The notes under the pieces are model-generated. The model saw only the letters and a list, made by a program, of their open reading frames with translations, did not search any database and was not told the origin of the DNA. Both the position numbers and the translations under genes were made by a program. From positions 344,866 through 408,865 of the forward strand of contig NZ_JAUOEL010000007.1 of assembly GCF_030540765.1 (NCBI RefSeq): a stretch of 64,000 bases of DNA. The letters run 5' to 3'. The stretch comes from Flavivirga jejuensis. Lineage in GTDB: Bacteria > Bacteroidota > Bacteroidia > Flavobacteriales > Flavobacteriaceae. Each line of letters begins with the position of its first letter. The first letter of the stretch is position 1. This document shows positions 16,902 through 27,011 of the stretch, one piece after another.

Positions 16902-19262
16902 ATGCTTAAACTAAAAATATGCTTGTTACTCTTAATTTTTCCAATTGCATTTGCATTTGCTCAGTCCAATCAAGCAACAATAAAAGGAAGTGTATATGGA
17001 AAGAATCAAAAAACGTTGGTCTTTGCGAATATTTTTATTGAAGAATTACAAAAGGGAGCCATTTCAGATAAAGATGGGGAGTTTGAGATTACTAACATTC
17101 CTTATGGCGATTTTACGGTTACGGCTTCTATGGTTGGACATATTACTATATCAAAGCAAATAACAGTGAGCGACAATAAGGTAATACATATTGATTTTGT
17201 TTGCCCAGAAAATAACACTCAACTTCGAGAAGTTGTTGTAACTGCTGAAAAATATGAAAACTCACTTCAAAAGGTGTCCGTGGCAATGACTGCTTTGGGA
17301 GCAGAGATGATCGAGCAACAAAAAGTGGTACAAATCGGTGATCTTTTAATGAGTTCCCCAAATTTTATGGCCATGAGCGCAGGTTCGCCTACACTCAACA
17401 CAATAGCTTCCAGGGGTATACTTACCTTTTCTACCGATCCAGCCTTAGGCGTATATATAGATGGTGTACCTATGTTCGCAGGATACGGAAGTTCCTTGCA
17501 GTTAATGGACATTGAAAGAGTTGAAATCCTCCGCGGTCCACAAAGTACACTATACGGCAGAAATGCTCTTGGAGGAATTGTTCAGGTGATTACAAAAAAA
17601 CCTACCAATCATACACGTGGTTTTGTCGAAGTCAGCTTGGGGAATTATAACCACCAACGTTACGGTACAGGTATCTCTGGCGCTCTGATAAAAGATAAAT
17701 TGTACGCTGGGTTTAATGGTCTATATGATTCACATAAGGGGTATTTTATCAATGAATTTACAGGAAAGGACTTTGATTTTCCCAAGAGTTACAACGGAAA
17801 CCTATATCTAAAATACCTGGCTTCTGACAAACTGAGGTTTACCCTGAATGCCAAGGCGGAAAGAAACGATATTCAGGGAACCTTTCCCTATGCCATGAAT
17901 TTTGAAACAGCCTTGGCAAATCCGCGCACCGTTAACCAGAACGGAACCAATATAGAGGTAAGAGATTTGTTCAATACTTCCTTTACCGCCAATTACAGAG
18001 CCTCAAAGTACAAGCTGTCCTCGATTACTGGTTATACTTACAGGCAACAACTTTATGAGGATTATGATCAGGACTTTACTCCTTTTGATCTTATTATATA
18101 TGAATCTAAGGCACAAGATCAGAAAACAATAACTCAGGAATTCAAAATAGTAACGGATCAAGGTGAAAAATGGCAGTTTACAGGGGGCCTTTTTGGGTAT
18201 TATGACCGCTTTAAATCTCCAAACACTTCGCGATTCAATGCTGATTATGCCATGTTCGACCCCAATGCACCATATGCCAGTATACTGGTTAGTACAGCTA
18301 GTCTGTTCGGGTTGGCTGTCTATGGCAATATAGTTTATAACCTCTCAGATAAATGGAAATTATCGGCTGGACTGCGATACGATATCGAGGATCGTGACAT
18401 GATTACCTATTCCGAATTTGAAAAAGAACCGAATCCTGTTCAAGTTTCCGAAGAAACCAAAATAAACGGTAGCAACAATGCCTTTTCACCAAAACTGAAC
18501 TTATCGTTCAGTCCTAATGATGATCTGATGTTCTATGCTGGGTATGCACGTGGGTTTCGTCAAGGAGGATTTAATCTGTATACTACCGATTCTAATCATT
18601 TTACCTATGATCCAGAATATACAGATAATTTTGAGTTGGGGGTAAAATCAGAATGGTTGAATCATAAGTTGCGTGCCAATTTAGCCTTGTTCCATATTAA
18701 TTGGAATAATCAACAACAAAGCATAAATTATCCCAATTTATACATAGACAATGTGGGCGAGATGTCTAGCAAGGGAATCGAATTGGAACTCACCGCACTG
18801 CCGTTCAAAGGCTTGGAGGTATCCTATAATTTTGGATACACCGATGCCGAGTATCAAACACTTATTCTTCCAGATACCAATGGTATAGAACAAAACTATG
18901 AAGGCAATAAGCAAGTTTTTACACCTAACTTCAACAGCAGCTTGTCTCTAACATACAATCAAAAACTGGGCAATAACCTAGAGCTTTACGTATTGCCCCA
19001 ATGGAAATTATTGGGCAAACAATACTTCAACTATTATAACGACTTGGAACAAGATCCCTTTAGTCTTTTCAACCTCAATATAGGTGTTACATACAAAAAC
19101 TACGAAATCAGTTTATGGGGCAAAAACTTGGCAGACACCAAATATCTTTCCTTTGCCTATGCTACCGCTACAGCAGATCAAGCCCCTGTACTCTATGGTG
19201 ATTCACCACGTACCATTGGAATTACCTTAAAGGCAAAATTCAACGGTTTACATAATGACTAG
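16902..19262 (+). CDS. TonB-dependent siderophore receptor, FyuA-like
   Basis: About 786 residues from the ATG at 16902; an upstream ATG at 16866 would spoil the signal peptide, which ends AFAFAQS. A carboxypeptidase-regulatory-like domain (KTLVFANIFIEELQKGAISD) is followed by a TonB-box-like LREVVVTAEKYENSLQKV. The plug shows GVYIDGVPMFAGYGS, RVEILRGPQSTLYGRNALGG and IVQVITKKP. The barrel includes FYAGYARGFRQGGFNLY and VGEMSSKGIELELTA, as in pesticin/yersiniabactin-type receptors (FyuA). Siderophore uptake under control of the divergent AraC protein is likely. Its base composition is less AT-rich than that of its neighbours in places, possibly a sign of separate acquisition. Confidence 0.88.
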   Translation: MLKLKICLLLLIFPIAFAFAQSNQATIKGSVYGKNQKTLVFANIFIEELQKGAISDKDGEFEITNIPYGDFTVTASMVGHITISKQITVSDNKVIHIDFVCPENNTQLREVVVTAEKYENSLQKVSVAMTALGAEMIEQQKVVQIGDLLMSSPNFMAMSAGSPTLNTIASRGILTFSTDPALGVYIDGVPMFAGYGSSLQLMDIERVEILRGPQSTLYGRNALGGIVQVITKKPTNHTRGFVEVSLGNYNHQRYGTGISGALIKDKLYAGFNGLYDSHKGYFINEFTGKDFDFPKSYNGNLYLKYLASDKLRFTLNAKAERNDIQGTFPYAMNFETALANPRTVNQNGTNIEVRDLFNTSFTANYRASKYKLSSITGYTYRQQLYEDYDQDFTPFDLIIYESKAQDQKTITQEFKIVTDQGEKWQFTGGLFGYYDRFKSPNTSRFNADYAMFDPNAPYASILVSTASLFGLAVYGNIVYNLSDKWKLSAGLRYDIEDRDMITYSEFEKEPNPVQVSEETKINGSNNAFSPKLNLSFSPNDDLMFYAGYARGFRQGGFNLYTTDSNHFTYDPEYTDNFELGVKSEWLNHKLRANLALFHINWNNQQQSINYPNLYIDNVGEMSSKGIELELTALPFKGLEVSYNFGYTDAEYQTLILPDTNGIEQNYEGNKQVFTPNFNSSLSLTYNQKLGNNLELYVLPQWKLLGKQYFNYYNDLEQDPFSLFNLNIGVTYKNYEISLWGKNLADTKYLSFAYATATADQAPVLYGDSPRTIGITLKAKFNGLHND

Positions 19263-19281
19263 TCACCCCTAAATTATCTAA

Positions 19282-19428
19282 ATGATGAAGATTGCTAGAT
19301 ACATTATTCGTTTTTTATTAACCTCAATGTTTATTTGGGCAGGAATTGAAAAGCTTTTTCTTCCGTACAATCCGTCGGTATTTCGTGCTAATACCGCTGA
19401 AGCTGCCGAAGGCAACCTACCATACTAA
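19282..19428 (+). CDS. Small membrane peptide, 48 residues
   Basis: An ATG 19 bases after the receptor stop opens a 48-codon frame. It encodes one hydrophobic helix (IIRFLLTSMFIWAGIEKLF) and a short polar tail ending NLPY. The helix resembles the first helix of DoxX-type membrane proteins, so this may be the truncated start of a larger gene or a genuine small peptide. It ends 13 bases before the MATE start, filling the gap between two operon genes. Function unknown. Confidence 0.45.
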   Translation: MMKIARYIIRFLLTSMFIWAGIEKLFLPYNPSVFRANTAEAAEGNLPY

Positions 19429-19441
19429 AAAAACAAACCAC

Positions 19442-20803
19442 ATGGATTTAAGTCTAAAAGACAAACAAAAACAACTTATTTTAAAGGAACCTTTACATAA
19501 AGTCATGTGGAAAATGTCTATTCCCGCCATAGTCGCTATGGTATTATATGGGTTAAATGCTTTTATGGATACCATTTATGTTGGGCAGTTACTAAATGAA
19601 GAAGCATTAGCAGGTGTTGCCATTGCATATCCATTAACAGGTATAATGCTGGGTTTTGGATCTTGGGTTGGTACTGGAGCAGGTAATTATATAAGCATAC
19701 TTTTAGGTAAAAATGATAACGATATATTAATTAAAGTTATTCCCAATGCAACGCTATTTACATTAATTGGCACGTTAATTTTTGCTATTCCCTCTTATAT
19801 TTTTTCTGAAGAACTTATTGCATTTATGGGTGGTAGCGGCACCGTATTAAAATATGGAACTTGTTATTTAGAAATCACACTATTGGCATCGCCATTATGG
19901 GTATATGCCTTACAACTTAATTTCATTGTTAGAGCAGAAGGAAAAATGAAAACTGCTGCCATTATTATGGCTTACGGACTAGTTATAAATATTATTCTAA
20001 CCCCTATATTCATTAATTACTTTAATATGGGAATTGGTGGTGCCGCTTGGGCAACCAATATAGGCATGTTTATATATTGCATAGTTGGATACCTTTATTA
20101 TAAAAATGGGAAAGCATCATTTGTAGCAAATATCAACCTTATCAGATACGACAAGGAGATATTCCTGAAGATTATAAAATTAGGATTCCCTGGTTTTATA
20201 ATGAGTCTGATGGGATTAATCCAAGCCGCAGTGGTTTTTAATGCCATAGTAAATGTAGGAACAGAAAGAGATTTGGCCTTTTTTGCCGCAGCCAATCGTA
20301 TTATGCTCTTTTTAATGACACCTTTATTTGGATTGATGCGAGCTTTACAACCCGTTGCTGGCGTTAATTTCGGAGCAGCCCAATATACACGTGTCAAACA
20401 AAGTTTTTTGCTATTTTCTAAAACAGGCTTGTGGCTTATACTACCATTTTGGATGTTTTTAATGGCATTTCCAGAACTCAATATAAAAATGGTATTGCCT
20501 AATATGGTATTAACACCTGCCGATGTTTTCAATTTTAGAATCTATATGGCCATTTTGCCTTTTTTACCCTATGTATTTATGGCATTAACCTACCTACCCG
20601 CCATCAATCGTCCCAAACCTGCCAGTATTATAGGTGTGGCAAGACAGGTGCTATTTTATGTACCTATCATGATTTTTTTACCAAAATATATAGGTATTAA
20701 AGGCATTTATTATGGTGCTACCCTTATTGATATTGTAATCACGTTTTGGATTGTGTATGTGGTCTGGAAAACATTTTCAACGGTATTAACATTAAAAAAA
20801 TGA
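19442..20803 (+). CDS. MATE-family efflux transporter
   Basis: A 453-residue multidrug/toxin extrusion-type protein with 12 predicted helices. The N-terminal half carries KMSIPAIVAMVLYGLNAFMDTIYVG and PLTGIMLGFGSWVGTGAGN, the second half RIMLFLMTPLFGLMRALQPVAG, both typical MATE landmarks. The frame is open further upstream (19346), but the ATG at 19442 (MDLSLKDKQKQ) gives the usual family N-terminus and leaves room for the small gene before it. Encoded between a siderophore receptor and an ABC exporter, it may export a siderophore or protect against one. The stop overlaps the next start (ATGA). Confidence 0.88.
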   Translation: MDLSLKDKQKQLILKEPLHKVMWKMSIPAIVAMVLYGLNAFMDTIYVGQLLNEEALAGVAIAYPLTGIMLGFGSWVGTGAGNYISILLGKNDNDILIKVIPNATLFTLIGTLIFAIPSYIFSEELIAFMGGSGTVLKYGTCYLEITLLASPLWVYALQLNFIVRAEGKMKTAAIIMAYGLVINIILTPIFINYFNMGIGGAAWATNIGMFIYCIVGYLYYKNGKASFVANINLIRYDKEIFLKIIKLGFPGFIMSLMGLIQAAVVFNAIVNVGTERDLAFFAAANRIMLFLMTPLFGLMRALQPVAGVNFGAAQYTRVKQSFLLFSKTGLWLILPFWMFLMAFPELNIKMVLPNMVLTPADVFNFRIYMAILPFLPYVFMALTYLPAINRPKPASIIGVARQVLFYVPIMIFLPKYIGIKGIYYGATLIDIVITFWIVYVVWKTFSTVLTLKK

Positions 20804-21144
20804 AGCTAAGCCATATTCTATACAAAGTCGATAATTTGCATGCAGCAGTTAAAAAATTCAAGGAAGAGGGTTTTGTGATTGAATATGATACCCAAAACAG
20901 ATTATTAAAGCATAAGGTACTATTCCCTAACGAACAACATATTCCGTTTTTAATGACCTTTTTCAATAAGAATCCAAAACCAAGCAAAGGTTTTGCGTAT
21001 CCCAATGGGATAAAGGGTATTAAAAGCATCTCATTTGGAACCCAAGAAAAGTTCATTCCTCTTATAAAAGAACTCTGTAACGACCCAGCCCTAAAATTAT
21101 ATTTAGGCAATGATGTAAAAGATTTGGAATACGAAACAAAATAA
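20800..21144 (+). CDS. VOC/glyoxalase-like protein
   Basis: A 114-residue protein starting MKLSHILYKVDNLHAAVKKF, the first beta-alpha unit of the vicinal oxygen chelate fold, with a second unit around IPFLMTFFNK. It is short compared with two-module VOC enzymes and may be a single-module or truncated member. The start overlaps the MATE stop by four bases, so the two are translationally coupled. Possible roles are drug binding or a detoxifying reaction; the substrate is unknown. Confidence 0.6.
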   Translation: MKLSHILYKVDNLHAAVKKFKEEGFVIEYDTQNRLLKHKVLFPNEQHIPFLMTFFNKNPKPSKGFAYPNGIKGIKSISFGTQEKFIPLIKELCNDPALKLYLGNDVKDLEYETK

Positions 21145-21159
21145 TAAACATAATAGATT

Positions 21160-22029
21160 ATGAAACTTGAAATAAAAAATCTTTCAAAAACATATAGTAA
21201 TGGCGTAAAAGCATTGCAAGATGTGAGTTTAACTATAGAAAAAGGTATGTTTGGATTACTTGGTCAAAACGGAGCTGGTAAATCTACCTTAATGCGAACT
21301 ATTTCTACTTTGCAAGACCCAGATTCAGGACAGATAAACTTTAACGATATTAATGTTTTAAAAAAACCTGAAGACTTACGAAAAGTGTTAGGATACCTTC
21401 CGCAAGAATTTGGAGTGTACCCCAATGTAACAGCAGATGAATTACTAACCCATATTGCAGACATGAAGGGTATAGTTAACAAAGGAGAACGCAAAGACAC
21501 TGTGGAAGCACTCTTGCAAAAAGTAAACCTCTACGACGTTCGTGACAAAAAACTTGATGGTTACTCAGGTGGAATGAAACAACGTTTTGGTATTGCCCAA
21601 GCGCTTTTAGGTAACCCTGAACTCATTATTGTAGATGAACCCACCGCTGGACTAGATCCCATGGAGCGTAACCGTTTTTATAATTTGCTATCTGAATTAG
21701 GTGAAGATGCTGTGGTTATTCTTTCTACTCATATTGTTGAGGATGTAAGCACACTCTGTACCGACATGGCTATTATTGGAAATGGTAAGGTTATGCTCAC
21801 TGGTAAACCTAATGAAATTGAGGAAGCCATGAGAGGTAAAATTTACGAGGTTCCAATAGACAGAAATAAACTTACAGAATACCAAGAAAAGTATAACGTT
21901 ATTTCACAACGTTTTTTTGCTGGTAAATTGATGATAACCGTTTTAGCAGATGAATTGCCTGATGGCAAATTTGACACAAAAAAACCGTCTTTAGAAGATG
22001 CCTATTTTAAAATTTTAAGCGAGAACTAA
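21160..22029 (+). CDS. ABC transporter ATP-binding protein
   Basis: A 289-residue ATPase with Walker A GQNGAGKST, Q-loop GYLPQEFG, signature YSGGMKQRFGIAQALL, Walker B LIIVDEP and switch His in STHIVED. The C-terminal extension (about residues 220-289) is typical of ABC-2 export ATPases. The paired permease gene follows one base later. The complex is an inner-membrane exporter; the cargo is not evident. Confidence 0.93.
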   Translation: MKLEIKNLSKTYSNGVKALQDVSLTIEKGMFGLLGQNGAGKSTLMRTISTLQDPDSGQINFNDINVLKKPEDLRKVLGYLPQEFGVYPNVTADELLTHIADMKGIVNKGERKDTVEALLQKVNLYDVRDKKLDGYSGGMKQRFGIAQALLGNPELIIVDEPTAGLDPMERNRFYNLLSELGEDAVVILSTHIVEDVSTLCTDMAIIGNGKVMLTGKPNEIEEAMRGKIYEVPIDRNKLTEYQEKYNVISQRFFAGKLMITVLADELPDGKFDTKKPSLEDAYFKILSEN

Positions 22030-22030
22030 G

Positions 22031-25000
22031 ATGAAAACCATACTTTCCATTATAAAAAACGAACTTAAACAACGTTTGTTCAGCTGGGTTACCCTCATTT
22101 TCTTTGTTATGCTAGTATTTCAAATGATATGGTACACCGAAGGATCCTTCAAATATTTTACAAATGAGGGTGTATTGATGAATGCTTCCAGTATTTTTTA
22201 CCGTAACTATGCCGGTATGGGTATGCTCATGATTATTATAATTGCCATTGCTACAGGTAGCGTGCTATACAAAGAAATACAATATAAATCTGCACAATGG
22301 ACCTATGCGCTACCCATAAGTGATAAGCAATTTTTTATAGGTAGGTTCTTGACGGCCTTTCTATATCTTGTAATTCTTAGTACTGCAATGATTGTTGGTA
22401 ATTTGTTATTGCCCTATTCTGGTATTGGTGGGGCTAATCGCTTTGGTCCAGTACAATGGGGTCCTTTATTTCATGGTTGGATTATGTTTACCATACCCAA
22501 TCTATTTTTTTATGTATCAATTGTATTTTTTTCAATTGTATTTACTAGGAGAATAGCAACAAGTTATTTAGCTGTTTTTTTGGTGGTCATTATATTTTTA
22601 ATTGCACAGACCTCTTACGAAACAGGAGGTGGCGATAATTTAATTGCTTATATTTTGGCTGATTCTGGTGGCTATGTGTCTGCTCAACATTACACTGAAT
22701 TATTGACTCCAATTCAAAAAAACACCGCATACTTTAAACTTTCTGGATACGTTCTTCAAAACAGATTACTTTGGTTGGGTATTGCTCTTTTACTTGCTAT
22801 GGTATCTTATTTTAAGTTTTCATTTAAATATTTTATTCAAGCTGGCGTTGATAAATCTAAAAAAATTAAGGAAACTAAAAACAGTGTATTTACAGTTCCT
22901 TCAATAAAATTACCCGAAGCAATTAAACAATTTCGTATATCAGACTTTCTAAAAAAGTTATGGTCCCTATCTAAGCTCGAATTCATGAATATTGTGAGAC
23001 CCACATCGTTCAAAATCATATTGGGTATTATTTTATTAATGGTCTTTATGCAAAACGTAACTTGGAATGCCACCTATTATATTGGCAACGAGCTACCTAT
23101 TAGTAGTAATATGACATATTTCCGGATGCAGTGGGGTGTATTTGTTAACATGTTGATTATGATTTGGGCGGGAGAGTTGTTTTTTAAAGATAAAACAGTA
23201 AACATATGGCAGATTACAGACTCATTGCCTATTCCAATGTGGGTCGTCCAACTTTCAAGATTGGTAGCCATAATTGGACTATCGTTTGTCTTAAGCATTA
23301 GTTTTATTTTTATTTCAATATTCACCCAAATCTTGTTGGGAGGTGCTTCTTATATTGATTTAGAACGTTTTGTTGAAGATTTGTTACTATACCGATGGGC
23401 ATTTCTCAATTTTGTATTGTGGGTTTCCCTAGTGTTTTTTGTAGCATCTCTAACCAGTCAACGTATACTTACGCATATTCTTTGTGTTGGTTTTTTCATT
23501 TTTTTAATCATTTCATATGAAATGGGTCTTATAGAAGACTTAAGAGTTGGTTACGGTTTTACACCTGGGGTTGAAGATTATTCTGAAGTTAGTGGATACG
23601 GCATATTCCAACAATCTGCTAATTGGTTCTTTTCGTTATGGTTGGCACTTGCCATTACTTTGGTTATGGCAGGTATTTGGCTATGGAAACGTGGTTCAGA
23701 AAAAAAATGGTCCAATCGACTTTCATTCAAAAACATTCAACTCGGCACAATTTCTAAATTTGCTATGGTAGTTTTTTTTGGTCTGTTCTTGTTTTTAATG
23801 TCTTTTATTAATAAAAATGTCTATGATATTGGAAATTTTACTCCAGAGGCTGAAGAAGAACGCTTAGATGCCGAATATGAGAAAGCATACAAGTATTTGG
23901 AAACAAAATCACAACCAAAATACGAAACGATAGATTTGGCACTAGACTTTTTTCCTTCGAAAAGGAGGGCCAACTTTTCGGCAGATATTACCTTGAATAA
24001 TGAAAAAGGTGTAGATACATTATTCTTCAATACTAAGGACTTTGCTCAAATGACTACTATAAAACTCAATGGACAAGAATTAAAGGTTGTAAAAAAGAAT
24101 GAAGCCCAGAATTTAACAGCTTATCTTGTACCACATGAAATACAAAAAGACAGTTTGTTACAGCTTACTTTACAAGGAAATAAGCAATACATTGGTCTTG
24201 TTCAAAGTGATTTTCAGGCAGACATTACATATAAAGGAAGCTTTGGAAGTATTCAGGATTTCTTACCTGTTATCGGTTACGATAGTGACAAAGAACTCCA
24301 GGAAAATCGTAAACGCCAAGAACAAGGTTTACATAGGCTAGATTCTAGAATGGCAAACATTGACGATTCTTTTGCTCTTACTCAAAATGTATTCTCCACG
24401 GATGCCAATTTAGTAAAAGGAAACCTTACCATAAGCACAGAATCTGGACAAATACCCTTTACGGCAGGGGTATTGCAAAAAACAGAAACGGTTGATGGTC
24501 GTACAGTAGCTCATTACACTATCGATAGTCCACAGGTATTCAATTGGCATTTAGGCTCATCAGACTATAACGTTGCCAAAGACAGTGCAAATAAAGTTGC
24601 TTATTCCATTTTACATAAACCATCACACATGTTTAATGTGGCATTGTATAAAGAAGCCATTACTAAAGGTGTATATTTTATGGAGACTCATTTTGGTCAA
24701 AAAGCAGTTAATAACAAACTTCAATTGGTTGAAATTCATCGTTGGCAAGATGCTAAATACACCTTTGCAAATACCATAGCACTTTCTGAAAAAGAAGGAT
24801 GGGTTGCAAATACAGAAGGTTTGCAAGAGAAAGCATATATCTATCAAACCATAGGAAGTGGATTAACTAGTTTGTGGGTGCAAAAAAACGTATCTATTGC
24901 CAACGTACAAGGCGCAGATATGCTTGTATTAGCATTACCAGAGGCAATGGGATTGCAGTTTGTGAAAGAAAATCTAGGTAAAAAAGCTGCCGAATTACTT

Positions 25001-25294
25001 ATTGAAAAGAAAACAGATAAATATGCTAAAGACAAAAATAATGAACCTAATACAGAGCCTACATTATTGTTTTCAGATGGCACCGACTATTTGGAAGAAA
25101 ACAAAGGAGCCATTAAACTTTACGAGTTAATAGGTATTATAGGTAAAGCTACATTTATGGAAACACTAAAATCATCAGTTAAAAGTGACAAACCATTAAT
25201 TTTCAAAAACTTATATTTTAATTTGCTAAGACAAGTTCCTCGAGCCAAACAAAAGGAAGTAAAAGAATGGTTTGAAACTGTAAAACCAATTTGA
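22031..25294 (+). CDS. ABC-2 type permease fused to an M1-peptidase-like domain lacking the zinc motif
   Basis: A 1087-residue protein. Residues 1-590 form two blocks of about six membrane helices each (ABC-2 permease, with the repeat around GSVLYKEIQYKSAQWTYALPI). Residues from about 620 on are extracytoplasmic, beginning LDAEYEKAYKYLETKSQPKY and resembling the N-terminal beta domain and part of the catalytic domain of M1 aminopeptidases. Fused permease/M1 proteins are known in Bacteroidota. Here no HExxH...E zinc site is visible, and the C-terminal part is shorter than in active members, so it is probably non-catalytic. It starts one base after the ATPase stop. Confidence 0.8.
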   Translation: MKTILSIIKNELKQRLFSWVTLIFFVMLVFQMIWYTEGSFKYFTNEGVLMNASSIFYRNYAGMGMLMIIIIAIATGSVLYKEIQYKSAQWTYALPISDKQFFIGRFLTAFLYLVILSTAMIVGNLLLPYSGIGGANRFGPVQWGPLFHGWIMFTIPNLFFYVSIVFFSIVFTRRIATSYLAVFLVVIIFLIAQTSYETGGGDNLIAYILADSGGYVSAQHYTELLTPIQKNTAYFKLSGYVLQNRLLWLGIALLLAMVSYFKFSFKYFIQAGVDKSKKIKETKNSVFTVPSIKLPEAIKQFRISDFLKKLWSLSKLEFMNIVRPTSFKIILGIILLMVFMQNVTWNATYYIGNELPISSNMTYFRMQWGVFVNMLIMIWAGELFFKDKTVNIWQITDSLPIPMWVVQLSRLVAIIGLSFVLSISFIFISIFTQILLGGASYIDLERFVEDLLLYRWAFLNFVLWVSLVFFVASLTSQRILTHILCVGFFIFLIISYEMGLIEDLRVGYGFTPGVEDYSEVSGYGIFQQSANWFFSLWLALAITLVMAGIWLWKRGSEKKWSNRLSFKNIQLGTISKFAMVVFFGLFLFLMSFINKNVYDIGNFTPEAEEERLDAEYEKAYKYLETKSQPKYETIDLALDFFPSKRRANFSADITLNNEKGVDTLFFNTKDFAQMTTIKLNGQELKVVKKNEAQNLTAYLVPHEIQKDSLLQLTLQGNKQYIGLVQSDFQADITYKGSFGSIQDFLPVIGYDSDKELQENRKRQEQGLHRLDSRMANIDDSFALTQNVFSTDANLVKGNLTISTESGQIPFTAGVLQKTETVDGRTVAHYTIDSPQVFNWHLGSSDYNVAKDSANKVAYSILHKPSHMFNVALYKEAITKGVYFMETHFGQKAVNNKLQLVEIHRWQDAKYTFANTIALSEKEGWVANTEGLQEKAYIYQTIGSGLTSLWVQKNVSIANVQGADMLVLALPEAMGLQFVKENLGKKAAELLIEKKTDKYAKDKNNEPNTEPTLLFSDGTDYLEENKGAIKLYELIGIIGKATFMETLKSSVKSDKPLIFKNLYFNLLRQVPRAKQKEVKEWFETVKPI

Positions 25295-25510
25295 TATTTT
25301 ATTGATAGATATTATGTAGCTGCAATAGCGTCGCTTTCTCTTGTGTTTTATTTAAAATAAAACCAAAAATTTAAATGCAAAATGCATTTGAAAAGAACCT
25401 TATAAGATTATGGAAACATTTCTATATTAAACAGCTGAAAAAGCTAAAAAAATAGCTGAACATGAGAATAAAGAAAAGCAATTTGAACATAAAATATCAA
25501 AAATAGATAA
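25295..25510 (+). other. Gap with possible disrupted small ORF, left of the IS element
   Basis: A 19-bp AT-rich palindrome (25345-25363; arms GTTTTATTT) lies just after the permease gene and may help end transcription. From 25407 an interrupted frame reads METFLY-stop-TAEKAKKIAEHENKEKQFEHKI up to the IS boundary. It has protein-like composition (charged helix) and could be the start of a gene destroyed by the insertion. No matching continuation is clear on the right side. No function can be given. Confidence 0.3.
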
Positions 25511-25552
25511 CAATAGTAAAAAACCTCCGTTAAAAACCTACCGTGTGGACAC
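25511..25552. repeat. Left terminal inverted repeat of the IS element
   Basis: A 42-base end that pairs with 26941-26982. The outer 21 bases are almost perfectly matched; mismatches cluster at the A/T-rich middle (three bases) plus one G/C change. Confidence 0.85.
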
Positions 25553-25581
25553 AAAAATATTTTTATTTTTCGCGATAAAAA

Positions 25582-26955
25582 ATGCAGACACGATATTTTG
25601 AAGATTTAAAGGATAAGCGATTGTTGAGCCGAGGTAATTCTATTCTGAATCGCTTATTTACATCTAGCGTACATTCGATACGTCAGTTAACTCAAAGTGA
25701 TTCAGAAGCCAAAGCGATGTATCGTTTTTTACAGAATGATACTGTTAACGAAAGTGATATTATCAAAAATATGACCTCTAACTGTGTGAGTGCTGTTGGT
25801 AATAAATCTGTACTGTGTATTCAAGATAGTAGTGAGATTAATCTATACAATCATAAAAAAAGAATAAAAAAAGATGATAGCATTGGTCTTACTAATGCTA
25901 GTATTGGAGGCTTAGGTTTTCACATACACCCTAGTTTTGTGATTGATTCACAGACATTGATGCCTTATGGTTTTTCAGATGTAAAAGTATGGAATAGATC
26001 ATATGACAAGCGTGAAAAAAGAACTCATAGTGATAAAATGCTTCCTATTGAACAAAAAGAATCTTATAAATGGATAGAATCCTCATTAAATAGTAAGAAA
26101 GCTTTAAGCAATGCCCAAGAAATTATCATTGTTCAAGATAGGGAGGGAGATATTTATGAGCAATTTTGTAGTATTCCTGATGATCGTACACATTTACTGA
26201 TTAGAGCAAAGACCTATAGGATTCTGGACTCCAAAGAAAAACTTTTTGAATATCTTTCGAGCCAACCTTTACAGGGTACTTATCAGGTAAGTCTCGAAGG
26301 AGATAAAAAAAGGATAGCCACGATAGAGGTACGTTTTACTCCAGTGACCATCAAAGGCAATCGGTATACCTCCAAAAATATTCCCCAGAGTGTTGTCCTT
26401 TATGCTATTGAAGCAAAAGAAGTTGGTCAAGATATTGAAAAACCCATACACTGGAGATTACTTACCACCAAAAAAGTAAAAGATTTAGAGACAGCATTAC
26501 TTTGTATTGAGTGGTATACTTGCCGATGGATTATAGAAGAAGTCTTTAGAATTTAAAAAAAAGGAGGGTTTAATATTGAAGCTAGTGAATTAACTAGAGG
26601 TAAAGCCATAAGAAAATTGTGCCTAATGATGCTAGAGACTATTGTCAAGCTATTTATTATGCAAATTGCTTATAATACTGAAGAAGAAACAAACCCTAGA
26701 AGTTGTTTTTCAGAAGAAGAAATAAAATGCCTTGAACATCAAATTGAACGATTAGAAGGGAAAACCGAAAAACTAAAAAATTTATATAAACGGTCTGATC
26801 TCAAACGGTACATATGGGGTATCACCAGATTGGGTGGGTGGAAAGGCTACCTTAAACAAAGAAAACCTGAGATTAATACATTCTGGAGGAGGTTTCAAAA
26901 ATTCTCTGCAATTATGCAGGGATGGATGCTCTTCAGAGATGTGTCCAGACGGTAG
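25582..26955 (+). pseudogene. IS4-family transposase with in-frame stop
   Basis: The first frame (25582-26556) encodes an N-terminal part with ARxLN-like DNA-binding features (SDSEAKAMYRFLQND) and the first two catalytic acids (CIQDSSEI and IIVQDREGD). The Y-(2)-R-(3)-E-(6)-K signature is present (YTCRWIIEE...), but a TAA codon falls inside the six-residue spacer just before the lysine. The same frame then continues without further breaks to 26955 (KKGGFNIEASELTRG to FRDVSRR). One T-to-A change from TTA would explain it. The product would lack the C-terminal dimerisation part and is probably dead unless the stop is read through. Confidence 0.85.
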
Positions 26956-26982
26956 GTTAAAAACGGAGGTTTTTTACTATTG
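26941..26982. repeat. Right terminal inverted repeat of the IS element
   Basis: Reverse complement of 25511-25552 with few mismatches; it overlaps the last codons of the transposase gene. Confidence 0.85.
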
Positions 26983-27011
26983 ATAGGTGCGACAGAACCA
27001 AAAACTATAAA

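Larger units (their letters stand above)
25511..26982 (+). mobile_element. IS4-type insertion sequence, about 1.47 kb
   Basis: Bounded by 42-base inverted repeats (25511-25552 and 26941-26982), which match at all but about four positions and share the cores CAATAGTAAAAAACCTCCG and ACCTACCG. It encloses a single DDE transposase gene. No clear target duplication can be read next to the ends. It sits between the plus-strand ABC exporter genes and the minus-strand biosynthetic operon. Confidence 0.88.

Noticed and set aside
25511..25517. CAATAGT/ACTATTG next to the IS core ends as a target-site duplication
   Set aside because: The two copies are inverted, not direct, so they belong to the terminal inverted repeats.
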